64,000 nucleotides of DNA from Glacieibacterium frigidum. Its GTDB lineage: Bacteria > Pseudomonadota > Alphaproteobacteria > Sphingomonadales > Sphingomonadaceae. Positions 30,901 to 38,217 of the stretch are shown here, in pieces. Made by a program: the position numbers and the translations under genes. The notes below the pieces were generated by a model, which made no database searches, was not told the origin of the DNA, and worked only from the letters and a program-made list of their open reading frames with translations. The stretch lies in contig NZ_VJWA01000002.1 of NCBI RefSeq assembly GCF_007097155.1, positions 806,001 through 870,000 of the forward strand, given 5' to 3'. Each line of letters begins with the position of its first letter. Position 1 is the stretch's first letter.

Positions 30901-33900
30901 CGGTTAACCGCAGGTCGCGCTCGGCGCGTGCCAAGCCCAGGATGATGCCGCCGGTCGAGGTCAGGATCAGGTCGCGGTCGGCGTCGACGTCCTCGTCGCT
31001 GAGGTCGAGCGAACCGGTGGTCGACGACAGGCTGGCGTCGCGCCCGGCGTCGATCGGGGCGTCGAGGCGGAAGCTGGCGCCCGACAGCAGCACGTCGCGC
31101 CCGGCGCGCACGATGCCGGGGTCGCATTCGCCCTCGCAGTTGGCATCGCCGATGCCGATCCGGCCCGTCGCCGTGGCACGCACGTCGGTGTCGGCAATCA
31201 GACGGATCGCGTCGATCGTCGTGCCGGCCAGCACGATGTTCCGGCCGTCGCCCTCGCTGTCGGGACCCGGCGTGCCCTCGCCGCTGCCGGCATAGAGACC
31301 GTCGATGACGATCGTCGGTGCGGTCACGCGGAAATCGTCGCCGGCCTCTGCCAGGGTCTGGATATCGACGCTGCTCGTCGCGGTCAGCGTCGCGTCGCGA
31401 CCGGCGCGAAAGCTGGTGCCCGGGCGGATCAGGATGTTCGCGGCGGTGACCGTCAGATCGAGATCGGCGAGAATCTGCCCGGGTTCGCCGCGACCGAATT
31501 GACCGAGGCCGAAAGTCGCGTCGCCCGTCGCCGTGACGCGGATCGACCCACCTGCATCGAGCCCGAACGCATCGACGTCGCCGACCGCATCGAGGACGAT
31601 GTCGCGCCCAGCGTCGAGGCTGGACAGGAAGATGTCGCCGCCGGTGGTCCGCACTGTGACGTCGCGCGGGCCGCCGGCGTCCTGATAGCCGCCGAGGAAG
31701 CCCAGGCTGGCGGTGACGCCGCTGAGCAACAGGTCCTGGCCGACGCCGATTTCGCCGAAGCCGGCTTCGCCCCCGGGTGCCGTGATGGTGAGGTCTCGCC
31801 CGACCCCGCCCGACGACACATAGGCGTCGCCGGCGCGCGCGGTGATGCCGGCATCGAGCCCGGCTTCGATGAAGCCGACGTAGAGGCCCTCCGCACCCGT
31901 CGCGACGACGTTCCGGCCCGCGACGAGATTGTCGACACGGGCGTCGCCGAGCAGGTCGATGAACGCGTCCCGGTCGGCCTCGACCCGCACGTCGGTCGCG
32001 TCGATGACCCGCCCGGTGCCGAGCCCGAGAAACGCGTCGAGGCCCGGAGCCGACACGCCTTCGCCCTGAAACAGCGTCAGCGCGCGAAGGTCGACGCGGC
32101 GGCCGTTGAAATCACTATCGAAGTCCAGGTCGCCGAAGATCCGGAAGCCGTAACCATAGCCGTAGCCATAGCCCGTATTGATCAGATTCCCGTCGCTGTC
32201 GGGGCCGTAGAACCCCTCGCCCTCGTCGCCGTTCTGGGTGTCGCCGGTCGCGACCCGCGCACCGTTCAGCCGCGCGGTGCCGCCAAAGGCGCGGACGATG
32301 ACGTCGTCGCCGGCCCGTACCGTGCCGACCGTCGCATCGCCGTTGGCGATGACGATCACGTCGCTCGCTGCGTCGGCGCTGGTCAGCGTCGCGGTCGTGC
32401 CGCCGCGCACCGCGATCTGGCCGTTGTCGCGACTGTCGAAGCTGGTCGTTGCGCTGCCGATCGTGACGCTCGCGCTGGACGTCGCGACGATCGCACCCTT
32501 CGCGGTGACCGACCCGATGTTGAGCGCGCCCTCGGTCGCGAATTCGGTGAAGTCGAGGTTCGACGAGCCCGTGCCGTTGGCGATCGCCTCGGTCAGCGTC
32601 ACCGCGCCGCTCGACACGACACGGATCAGTCCGGTGCTTTCGAGCCGCGCTTCAGTGCCGCCGGTCAGCGCGTTGGTCGTGCCCTCGCCCGTGAAGCCGA
32701 GACGAACATCGCCGAAGTCGCCCGTCGTGCGCATCAGCAGGCGGCGGCCGTCGTTCGCGGCGTCCAGCCCGAGCGGATCGCTCGCCGCGTCGGGGCCCGT
32801 ACCCGCCAGCAGGACGCTGTTCAGCGAGACGTCGCCGTTCCATGCCACCGCCAGCACGTCGTCGCCCGCCGACACGATGTCGAAGCCGACGAAGCCGCCC
32901 TGCGGCCCGTACGGCTGGCCATAGCCATAGCCATAGCCGTAGCCCGCCGTGCTACCGAGCGCGTCGCCGGCGCGCAGCACGATGTCCTGCCCTGCCGTCA
33001 GCGAGAAGCCGTGCACGGTCGTGCCGGTCATCCGGATCGACCCCGTCGTCGCACGGATGTTGCCGAACGCGAACACGTCACCGGTTGCCTGCGCGGTGAT
33101 CGACCTGTCCGCAATGAAGTCGCCGCGCGCGTCGATCGACTGACGGTAATAGCCGTCGGTGAACACGGGCGCCGCAGCACGGTTGGCGATGCCGCCGCCC
33201 GAGGTCAGGACGATCGACCCACCCTCGACGCCCGCGCTCGTCGCGATCAGCGACGCGTCGACGCTGAGCACCGCGCTGACCGTCGCGACCTTGCCGACGC
33301 TGGCGAGGTAGATATTGCCCGCTTGGGTGGTGCCCAGGATCGACAGCGGCACGCTGCTGTCCGACCCTGCGCTGAGCCCCGGCACCTCGAAATCGAGCAG
33401 GTCGAGGTCGTTGCCCGCCTCGCGCACGAAGCGCACCGTGAAGCGCTCGGCCGCACCGTACAGCACCGAGGTATTGCCACCGCCGCCAACGGTCGACCCC
33501 GAACCGGTCCGGACACTCGGCGCGATGAACGCCAGGCTGCCGCCGTTGCCGGTGATCCGCGCGCCCTCGCCGACGGTGACCTGGCCCGCGCCATTGGCGA
33601 AGTCGAACGACAACGTCGTGGTGTCGAGGAAACCGCCCTGCGTCGACAACAGGTTCGTCGGGATCGCGGTCGAGGCGACCAGCCCGCCGACATCGACCTG
33701 CGCATTGGCCCCGAAGAACACGCCGGTCGACGACAACAGCCAGACGTTGCCGCCGAACTGCTGCCCGACATAACTGCGCAGCACGCCATCAACCGACAGC
33801 GCCTCCTGCCCGACATTGTGAATGACGCCGATGTCGCTGCGCGCATCGAAGCGCAAATTGACCGTCTCGCCCTGCCCGACGGTGAAGCCGTTGTACTGCA

Positions 33901-34090
33901 GCACCGTGCGCGCCGCGTTGAAGTCGATGTCGAGCGTGCTGGCGTTGGGGTTGGTAATGACCGGCGCGGTACCGCCCGGATTGACCGCGACGTTGACCGG
34001 GCTGCCCGGCAGGGTGAAGCCCGGCCCCGCGGCGAGCAACGCGACACTGCCGAGTGCGGTGCGGGCGAGCAGGCGATGGCGGCTGGCCAT
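21947..34090 (-). CDS. Giant TpsA-type filamentous haemagglutinin-like adhesin
   Basis: An exported surface protein of 4,047 residues, far larger than its neighbours. After a signal-like N-terminus it has a haemagglutination-activity TPS domain (about 40-280): NPNAST at 47-52, then NVWLLSSTGVFFGANAQ at 115-131 where typical TpsA proteins have NPNG. The rest is beta-helix repeats of G-x-DL-x-L-x-A type such as AGRDLTLTATAGDI and GDDVRLTGA. Five Gly-Tyr tracts and at least 13 copies of D-[S/T]-E-x-D-G punctuate it. ATG at 34090 follows GGGAGC; tpsB is 10 nt upstream. The C-terminus is non-repetitive (ITDQPLSTVLIVDQQPG). Expected role: adhesion, biofilm or cell-cell contact. No toxin domain was seen at the end. 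Confidence 0.93.
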   Translation of the reverse strand: MASRHRLLARTALGSVALLAAGPGFTLPGSPVNVAVNPGGTAPVITNPNASTLDIDFNAARTVLQYNGFTVGQGETVNLRFDARSDIGVIHNVGQEALSVDGVLRSYVGQQFGGNVWLLSSTGVFFGANAQVDVGGLVASTAIPTNLLSTQGGFLDTTTLSFDFANGAGQVTVGEGARITGNGGSLAFIAPSVRTGSGSTVGGGGNTSVLYGAAERFTVRFVREAGNDLDLLDFEVPGLSAGSDSSVPLSILGTTQAGNIYLASVGKVATVSAVLSVDASLIATSAGVEGGSIVLTSGGGIANRAAAPVFTDGYYRQSIDARGDFIADRSITAQATGDVFAFGNIRATTGSIRMTGTTVHGFSLTAGQDIVLRAGDALGSTAGYGYGYGYGQPYGPQGGFVGFDIVSAGDDVLAVAWNGDVSLNSVLLAGTGPDAASDPLGLDAANDGRRLLMRTTGDFGDVRLGFTGEGTTNALTGGTEARLESTGLIRVVSSGAVTLTEAIANGTGSSNLDFTEFATEGALNIGSVTAKGAIVATSSASVTIGSATTSFDSRDNGQIAVRGGTTATLTSADAASDVIVIANGDATVGTVRAGDDVIVRAFGGTARLNGARVATGDTQNGDEGEGFYGPDSDGNLINTGYGYGYGYGFRIFGDLDFDSDFNGRRVDLRALTLFQGEGVSAPGLDAFLGLGTGRVIDATDVRVEADRDAFIDLLGDARVDNLVAGRNVVATGAEGLYVGFIEAGLDAGITARAGDAYVSSGGVGRDLTITAPGGEAGFGEIGVGQDLLLSGVTASLGFLGGYQDAGGPRDVTVRTTGGDIFLSSLDAGRDIVLDAVGDVDAFGLDAGGSIRVTATGDATFGLGQFGRGEPGQILADLDLTVTAANILIRPGTSFRAGRDATLTATSSVDIQTLAEAGDDFRVTAPTIVIDGLYAGSGEGTPGPDSEGDGRNIVLAGTTIDAIRLIADTDVRATATGRIGIGDANCEGECDPGIVRAGRDVLLSGASFRLDAPIDAGRDASLSSTTGSLDLSDEDVDADRDLILTSTGGIILGLARAERDLRLTAATSVDADELDAGRDIRVSGADIRLGRAYSGQGEGGAGSIVLTGGTITAADLDANNGDVRATATGALTISQSVCSFCQRSGILADGDIVLSAASIALEGALDAGRDLNLTTTGAGFTRLVPLNAGQDVIVDAAGALDLGPVSAGRDVVLTGASVSVNQILPGRDARVTARTGNAVVGTARTPRDLTVLAAMGLASIGTANVGGKLLLSGATVALGSVGAFVPAGYGYGYGTPVPTFDITIAATAGGFSYGGTLAAANDLRITVSGALALSGTTTAVRDIVLDGGSVTVAGASAGRDLGITARTGALTASAVLAAGDDVRLTGPSIDVGEIIVSTAKDDTEGDGRRIVLAGGSATLTGATAPDRFDATLTGTLTTGTGTVTAAAIRVDAGAITRTVPSSSTAFAGATGVVLNATGAIDTGGVTSSGGTVAVDAGGALRLRGGVSAPVVTLAGASVQLNSNVSGAQLLGVTARSGDVNGGSLDSDGDVTVTASGGIALSSARAGDDIVLTAGGPVTVLGSLVAGLTGEGVAGADSESDGQNIRVTGGAVTLATLDAPTDAVVTGDSVAISYIGTRRDTIVTARTGDALVSSAAVRRDLRVLAANGLARIGFATVGRDLLLSGLRAQLGGLSGYLDGYGYGYGQLIPTRDITILATAGDFAFADTLAADRDLDIRASGLLTLGTVTARDDVRLGGGAVTVATARALGGTDSEGDGSNLVVTAASLNADVLSAATDVRINTSGAATLAQNDGGVDARDIIVDAGALTTGRMTATHDLRLNTSGNLTATASQSAGRDALIDAGGTAAMVSASSVRDFIVTGASLDLGTVSAGRDLTATARTGVLQIGTATAGGDLRLAGPDVRIVKATSTGAGADTEGDGSNIVATGGAVRIDGASAATDLAVTATGLASVGAAQGGATAGQDIILNGATLEFGNLVAARDLSLTATAGGIGETVGLNSAISAGRDLRLDAAAGLTAGALSAVRDLTVIAAAVTIADLGAGRDASVIARSGAVNVGTATAGDDLRFAGATVAIGNATTTGAAADTETDGSSIVATGGDVRVDRSSAFTDLIVTATGTATVGGGDGGARAARDIAVSGATLVLGTLDAGRDLSLIATASGFSAGTLTAVRNLTVDAAGPLSFASADAGGNLVLSGAGIDGGSATAGGDATLDARTGTLRAGLVRAGDDVRLAGATIDVEEARSTGLASDSEGDGSDIVATGGAVTLEIAVAANDILATGSGVVALGIGSDGSPVGGGNVYFADAGGDIVVSGASVLTGPLNADRDIRLTATAGGIDARGTLTAGRDIAGSATGAVAATGLDATRDIVISGASANLGQVAARQDVRVTAIGGDAVVGSAAVRRDLTVLAALGLAQVGDAAVGQDFLLSGARVALGSLSGYTNPGYGYGYGYGYGLIPTRDVTLTATAGDITGGASLRAARDMRITASGAIALGNLTAGALLDANAGGALGTGALGAGGDLRLAGASLATGDASAGGDLTATARTGNATLGNVSAGDDVRISALLDLTLGSAGATGNATDSEGDGRNVILDGRAVTLVSATATDDVRITATGALTVTGEGIAIAAGRDAILVAPSLSPGGISAGRDLSLTATASGIAAGDLSAARDLTLDAAGALTFGNLNAARDLSLAGASVAGGVVVAGGDLNATARSGALALTRATAGNDVRLTGAIIDAYAVAGRDLFATGGAVTLGGEATRDIGVIGTGLTLRGPDRQGDAILTAGDDVRIAVGSGAVTGQSITAGGGADSEGDGGNVVIDAGSIVVDAVFATTDVVLTSAGALTTGGGISAGRDVLLTAASLAPGSISAGRDLVLTATAGDIAAGDLSAARDLIADATGTLGFGSLTATRDLVLTGASLDGDAATAGRDVTVTARSGNAVLADTRAGDDVRVTAAQDATLGAVVASGAGTDTEGDGSNIAVAARGITLTSASAPTDIRLTATGALSVTGTGTGVVAGRDVVLVAASLAPSGISAGRDLSLTATAGDIVAGDLTSARDLIADASGALRFGGLTAARDLILTGASLDGSGATAGGDVTATARSGGIVLADTRAGDDVRVTAAQDVTLGGVAATGEGLDSEGDGSNIVIGGRAVSLTAATAPTDVRVVASGALTIASAANAVVAGRDAILTGATVSPGGVSAGRDLIFTATEGGIAAGDVSAARDLIADAAGALTFGTLTAARDLVLTGASLNGGTARAGGDVTATARSGGIVLGNTQAGDDVRLSAVQDVALGGVVATGLGTDSEADGSNVIIGGRDVTLVSASAPGDVRITASGALGVTGEGNAISAGRDAVLSAASLSPAGVSAGRDVSLTATASGFTGGTLGAVRNLTISAAGPLSFGTATAGGALTLTATSIAGTTATAGTDLTATATDALSLTSATAGDDVRLTGGSQSLGQVRATGLAADSEGDGSNVVLAGGAITAAQLSAANDIGVTGTGAVSIAQASASRDVTVTGASVGGALQLSGRDIAVTTGGAFAATAGLVATRDLRLTAGTTLSFAQLTAARDLILTAPIVQGGTAVATRDLTVVATTRIAGDRFEAGRNLSLDPDEAITAAVVRAGGDATLIGRSIDVGTLDVGGVTFAQATNGGIALDTFTGRGAATLIATGRVSLGASTTGALRIVGGDLDVRRSLVASALQVETPGRMVLGGAEGDSGFVLAAADIARLRIAGTASFYAALTTGQGDGQGAGGDLIVRDFGYNPADLPRLALFADRSHAVDVQGRVLPSVNGGFIQIGDANPLGRFRPDSVFVSGSFGFAELDVNCFGKVVAVGELAFYAVNDVIFGLADFRAAVRATPAADIDVAGGVPAVAGPRDDRLFAVANRFTVDAAGKIVSQNTASSQGNYVGLFFNGTGASQPIVSLGNARAIDLSGSLVDSAGNLRSGPTVAFAGELGSGNGGTAIFNGCAIGATTCGGGGSGATPSEALRLEDYTPPRPIDITDQPLSTVLIVDQQPGATDTYVVEGAGGGIVIRRRPGGN
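23729..25696 (-). repeat. Tandem repeats of 495 bp inside tpsA
   Basis: Equivalent points (the codons for DDVRV/L) recur at 23729, 24221, 24716, 25211 and 25697. The two central spacings are exactly 495 bp (165 residues); the flanking ones are 492 and 486. Four units in total, each encoding about eight to nine beta-helix rungs and one D-x-E-x-D-G motif. Such DNA is prone to copy-number change and assembly collapse. Confidence 0.85.
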
Positions 34091-34100
34091 GAGCGGCTCC

Positions 34101-35774
34101 CTAGTCGAACGCAACGGTGAGATTGACGAGCACGCGCCCCGGCGGACGCTGCGCTTGCGCGCCGCGGTCGAGCGGCTTGGCATAGGCGAGATCGAGCAGC
34201 ATGCGGTTGGCGAAGCGGATCTGCGCCCCGCCGCCGACCGAGGTCAGCGTGCCCTCGAAGCCGGCGTTATTCTTGTTCGACACGTGCGCGACGTCGAAGA
34301 AGGCATAGGGGCTGATCGCCGCCTTGCTGCCCAGCGCGAGCGGCGCGATACGCGCCTCGAACGCCCCCGCGATGCCGCTGTCGCCCGATGCCGAAGCGGG
34401 ATCATAGCCGCGGCCGATGGTCAGCGTGCCGATCGGCAGTTCCTCGTACGCCAGCAGCGGATCGCTCGCGAGCTGCGCCTCGGCGCGTGCGAACAGGCTG
34501 AAGCGCTGGCCCAGCGGCAGCAGCGCGCGGCCCGAGGCGCGCACCACGAACGCCTCAGGATCACCGTCCTGCCGCGACAGCAGGAACGAGCCCTTGTCGC
34601 TCGCACCCAGGAAGCCGAAGCCCTTGCGCAGCGTCACCTCGCCGCCGAACACCGCCTGATTGACCCCGATGAACGGCCGCACCTCGTAATCGGCACGGAC
34701 ATAGCCGATGCGCAGGTCGTCCTCGGTAAAGCGAGCGCCGCCGCGCACCGCACCCTTCTGGCTGATCGCCTCGATGCCGCCGCCCAAGGTCAGTGTCTCG
34801 CGGCGCAGGCGGATCAGCGGATAGCTGAGCTCGAGGCTGCCGACCGTCGAGATCGAGCGGATGTTGAGCGGCGCCACGACGTCGCCGGGCCGCGTCTCGC
34901 CGTAGGCGATCGAGCCGCGCAGCAGCAGCCCGTCGCCGCCAATGCGTAACTCCTCGATCAGCTGGCCGACGAACTGCTCGTTGTCGGGGATCGTGCGGTA
35001 GAACACGAAGGTCGTGCGCTCGCCCGCCTCGGTCAGGCTGTTGAAGTCGACGCGCGCCAGCGCGCCGAAGCGCCCGACGGTGCGGCTGTTGTAGTTCTGC
35101 GTGTTGAACGTGACGGTGACGGGGTTGCGGGTGACGTTGATCTCGATATCGACCGCACCGCGCCCGCCGGCCTTCGCCGGCCGGACGATGGTTCGGATGC
35201 GCAGGCCCGGCAGGTCCGACGCGAGCAGCAGGTAACGCTGCGCGATGGCCAGATTGAACGGCTTCATGCCGCGCAGCTTCGACGCGTAATCGTCGATCCG
35301 CGCCTTGACCGGCCCCGCCGCGCCCGTGACACGGACGCTCGTCACCTGCGCCTCGATGACCTCGAAGGTCACGACACCGCCGTCGATGCGCTGCTCGGGG
35401 ATTTCGACGCGCGCCAGGATGCCCGACTTAAACAGCAGCTCGGCGATGCGGTCGCGGACCTGGCACAGACTCGACAGCGGCACCGTCTTGCCGACGATGC
35501 CCGCCCACGCCGGGCTGAGCGTCTCGGGCGGCACGCCGGTCAGGTGCGAGAACTTCCCGCCCTTGAAATCGATCGTCAGCGTCGACGAGGCGAGCGGGCA
35601 CGGGCCGGGCGCGGGCAGCGAGAACAGGTCGGGCTGCTGCGTCACCTGCGGCGTGCGCTGCGCGGGATTGAGCTCGTCGCGCGTCGGCAGGCCGGTCGCG
35701 TTCTGCGCGAACGCACCGCTGGCGCAGGTGACGAGGCCTGCTGCAGTCAAGAGATGCGCGACGAACCGCGCCAT
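34101..35774 (-). CDS. TpsB outer-membrane transporter (ShlB/FhaC/HecB family)
   Basis: Outer-membrane pore that recognises the TpsA TPS domain and secretes it. 557 residues. Residues 1-23 are a signal peptide ending in AFAQ. Two POTRA-like modules follow (about 55-195, including [23 protein letters not shown]), then a 16-strand-type barrel. The loop-6 motif IGRGYDP is near 453. The barrel ends in [10 protein letters not shown], with the terminal aromatic residue typical of outer-membrane proteins. ATG at 35774 with GGGGGG upstream. The 10-nt gap to tpsA makes this a classic TPS operon. Confidence 0.93.
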   Translation of the reverse strand: MARFVAHLLTAAGLVTCASGAFAQNATGLPTRDELNPAQRTPQVTQQPDLFSLPAPGPCPLASSTLTIDFKGGKFSHLTGVPPETLSPAWAGIVGKTVPLSSLCQVRDRIAELLFKSGILARVEIPEQRIDGGVVTFEVIEAQVTSVRVTGAAGPVKARIDDYASKLRGMKPFNLAIAQRYLLLASDLPGLRIRTIVRPAKAGGRGAVDIEINVTRNPVTVTFNTQNYNSRTVGRFGALARVDFNSLTEAGERTTFVFYRTIPDNEQFVGQLIEELRIGGDGLLLRGSIAYGETRPGDVVAPLNIRSISTVGSLELSYPLIRLRRETLTLGGGIEAISQKGAVRGGARFTEDDLRIGYVRADYEVRPFIGVNQAVFGGEVTLRKGFGFLGASDKGSFLLSRQDGDPEAFVVRASGRALLPLGQRFSLFARAEAQLASDPLLAYEELPIGTLTIGRGYDPASASGDSGIAGAFEARIAPLALGSKAAISPYAFFDVAHVSNKNNAGFEGTLTSVGGGAQIRFANRMLLDLAYAKPLDRGAQAQRPPGRVLVNLTVAFD

Positions 35775-35961
35775 GCCGGAACCCCCCAAGCAACCGCCAG
35801 ACCTGCGGGGGACGGTCGTTGCCGGGCTCTGGCCTGGGGCGCCCGTGCCCCGACCGTCAGCGCCTTTTTCCCCTGTAGCGGCGTTGAGCCTAGCGGCATT
35901 GCCGACCCGAAACAAGGCCGCAGGCTTGCCGGGGCCCTGCCGCCGCCCTATCGCCGCCGCG

Positions 35962-36630
35962 GTGAGCGTTTCCGCCCCCCTCGCCGTCGTCCTGCTGTCG
36001 GGCGGACTCGACTCGACGACCGTCGCGGCGATCGCCCGCGAGCGCGGCTTTCGCATCCTCGCGCTGACCATCGACTATAACCAGCGCCACCGCATCGAGC
36101 TCGATGCCGCCGCCCGCGTCGCCGCCGTCTATGCCGAGCGGCACATCGTGCTGCCGCTCGACCTGTCGGGCTTCGGCGGGTCGGCGCTGACCGACGCGAT
36201 CGACGTGCCCAAGAGCGGCGTCGCGCCGGGCATCCCGGTGACGTACGTGCCGGCGCGCAACACGATCTTCCTGTCGGTGGCGCTCGGCTGGGCGGAGGCG
36301 GCGGGCGCGCGCGACCTTTTCATCGGCGTCAACGCGCTCGACTATTCGGGCTATCCCGACTGCCGGCCGGAATTCGTGCAGGCATTCGAGACGATGGCCA
36401 ACCTCGCCACCAAGGCGGGGGTCGAGGGCGACCGCTTCGCCGTGAACACCCCGCTGGCGGCGATGACCAAGGCCGACATCGTCCGCGAGGGCGCGCGGCT
36501 GGGGGTCGATTTCGGGCTGACGTGGAGCTGCTACGATCCGGTCGACGGCCGCCCGTGCGGGTCGTGCGACTCGTGCCGCCTCCGCGCCAAGGGGTTCGCC
36601 GAAGCCGGGGTGCCGGACCCGGCGCTGTGA
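35962..36630 (+). CDS. queC: 7-cyano-7-deazaguanine synthase
   Basis: ATP-dependent enzyme turning 7-carboxy-7-deazaguanine into preQ0 in queuosine synthesis. 222 residues. The PP-loop LLSGGLDST is at 11-19; the C-terminal zinc site [16 protein letters not shown] is near 190-205 with four cysteines. The GTG at 35962 gives the usual length; upstream codons in the same frame run under the tpsB gene. queE follows with a GTGA overlap. Divergent from tpsB across 187 bp. Confidence 0.96.
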   Translation: MSVSAPLAVVLLSGGLDSTTVAAIARERGFRILALTIDYNQRHRIELDAAARVAAVYAERHIVLPLDLSGFGGSALTDAIDVPKSGVAPGIPVTYVPARNTIFLSVALGWAEAAGARDLFIGVNALDYSGYPDCRPEFVQAFETMANLATKAGVEGDRFAVNTPLAAMTKADIVREGARLGVDFGLTWSCYDPVDGRPCGSCDSCRLRAKGFAEAGVPDPAL

Positions 36631-37256
36631 CCTACACCGTCAAGGAACTCTACGTCACGCTGCAGGGCGAAGGCGCGCAGACGGGCCGTCGCGCGGTCTT
36701 CCTGCGCTTCGCCGGGTGCAATTTGTGGACGGGCCGCGAGGCCGACCGCCACCGTGCGGTGTGCACCTTCTGCGATACGGATTTCGTCGGCACCGACGGG
36801 CCAGGCGGCGGCAAGTTCGACTGCGCCGGGCTGGTGGCTGCGGTTGAAGCGGCGTGGGGGCCGGGGCCCGACCACCGCCTCGTCATCTGCACCGGCGGCG
36901 AGCCGCTGTTGCAGCTCGATCGCGCACTGATCGACGCGCTTCACGCGTGCGGCTTCGCGGTCGGCGTCGAGACCAACGGCACGCAGGCAGCGCCGCCGGG
37001 CCTCGACTGGGTCTGCGTCAGCCCGAAGGCCGCCGCCCCGCTGGCGCTGACGACGGGCGACGAACTGAAGCTGGTCTACCCCCAGCCCCTCGCGATGCCC
37101 GAACGCTTCGAGGGGCTCGCGTTCGAGCATTTCTTCCTGCAGCCGATGGACGGCCCGGCGCGTGAGGCGAACACTCAGGCCGCGATCGCCTATTGTCTGG
37201 ACAACCCGCGCTGGCGACTGTCGCTGCAGACGCACAAGCTGACGGGCCTGCCTTAA
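36627..37256 (+). CDS. queE: 7-carboxy-7-deazaguanine synthase
   Basis: Radical SAM enzyme making the deazapurine core of queuosine from 6-carboxytetrahydropterin. 209 residues. The iron-sulphur cysteines are spaced [19 protein letters not shown], a longer spacing characteristic of one QueE subgroup. [11 protein letters not shown] and VETNGT are also conserved. The GTG at 36627 overlaps the queC stop. queD and queF are not in this window. Its stop overlaps the egtD stop on the other strand. Confidence 0.96.
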   Translation: MTYTVKELYVTLQGEGAQTGRRAVFLRFAGCNLWTGREADRHRAVCTFCDTDFVGTDGPGGGKFDCAGLVAAVEAAWGPGPDHRLVICTGGEPLLQLDRALIDALHACGFAVGVETNGTQAAPPGLDWVCVSPKAAAPLALTTGDELKLVYPQPLAMPERFEGLAFEHFFLQPMDGPAREANTQAAIAYCLDNPRWRLSLQTHKLTGLP

Positions 37257-38215
37257 GGCTCCGCGCTACCGCTCGCGACGCGCCACAGGTGCAGGCCGAA
37301 CTTTGCGCCCGCGTCGATCCACACGGTAACGGGCGTCCATCCTCCGGCGCGGGCCAGCAGGCGCGCCTCGTCGAGGGTCCATTTGTGGCTGTTCTCGGTG
37401 TGGATCGTCTCACCCGCGACCAGCGTGAAGCGCTGGCCCAGCACGTCGAACGCAACGTCGCGCACCGCCTCGAGGTGCATCTCGATCCGCCCCGCGTCGC
37501 CGTTCCAGCGCGCGCGGTGACGGAAGGCCGAGACGTCGATCGTGCCGCCGAGCTCGCGGTTGATGCGCGCCAGCAGGTTGAGATTGAACGCCGCGGTGAC
37601 GCCCTGCGCGTCGTCGTACGCCGCCTCCAGCACGCGCCGGTCCTTGCGCAGGTCAAGGCCGATGACCAGCCACGCATCGCTGCCCAGGGTCGCCGCGAAG
37701 GCGCGCAGCAGATCGACCGCCGCGGCAGGTGCGGCGTTGCCGAGCGTCGAGCCGGGGAAGAAGCCGAGCTTGGGCATGCCCTCGACCTGAGCCGGCAGGC
37801 GCAGCGCCTGGGTGAAGTCGCCTGCCAGCGGGTGCACCGCGAGGCCCGGAAACGCCGCGCCCAAAGTAGCCGCCGACTCGGCCATGAAGGCCGCCGAGAT
37901 GTCGATCGGGACATAGGCCGAGGGCGCGACGGCGCGCAGCAGCAGCGGCGTCTTGACCGACGAGCCCGAGCCGAACTCGACCACCGCGCGGCCCTCCCCG
38001 ACGGTCGCGCCGATCTCGCCGGCGTGTGCGGTCAGCAGTCCGATCTCGGTCCTCGTCGGGTAATATTCGGGCAGGTCGGTGATCGCCTCGAACAACGCCG
38101 AGCCCTTGGCATCGTAGAAATAGCGCGCCGGGATCGTCTTCGGCGTCGCGGCCAACCCGGTCAGCACCGCAGTGCCGAAATCGCCGGGCATGTCGTCCTG
38201 CGGGCGGCTCGCCAT
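37253..38215 (-). CDS. egtD: L-histidine N-alpha-methyltransferase
   Basis: SAM-dependent enzyme trimethylating histidine to hercynine, the first step of ergothioneine synthesis. 320 residues. YFYDAKGSALFEAITDLPEYYPTRTE is the signature N-terminal region, with the SAM-binding VVEFGSGSSVKTPLLL near 78-93 and PGSTLGN further on. The C-terminal HTENSHKWT matches EgtD. ATG at 38215 is two bases after the egtB stop. Pairs with egtB. Confidence 0.96.
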   Translation of the reverse strand: MASRPQDDMPGDFGTAVLTGLAATPKTIPARYFYDAKGSALFEAITDLPEYYPTRTEIGLLTAHAGEIGATVGEGRAVVEFGSGSSVKTPLLLRAVAPSAYVPIDISAAFMAESAATLGAAFPGLAVHPLAGDFTQALRLPAQVEGMPKLGFFPGSTLGNAAPAAAVDLLRAFAATLGSDAWLVIGLDLRKDRRVLEAAYDDAQGVTAAFNLNLLARINRELGGTIDVSAFRHRARWNGDAGRIEMHLEAVRDVAFDVLGQRFTLVAGETIHTENSHKWTLDEARLLARAGGWTPVTVWIDAGAKFGLHLWRVASGSAEP

Positions 38216-38217
38216 AG

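Noticed and set aside
22869-31295. Several long open frames (up to about 990 residues) on the strand opposite the adhesin.
   Set aside because: They follow the repetitive high-GC codon pattern of the real gene, translate to Pro/Ser/Ala/Val-rich low-complexity strings and show no domain.
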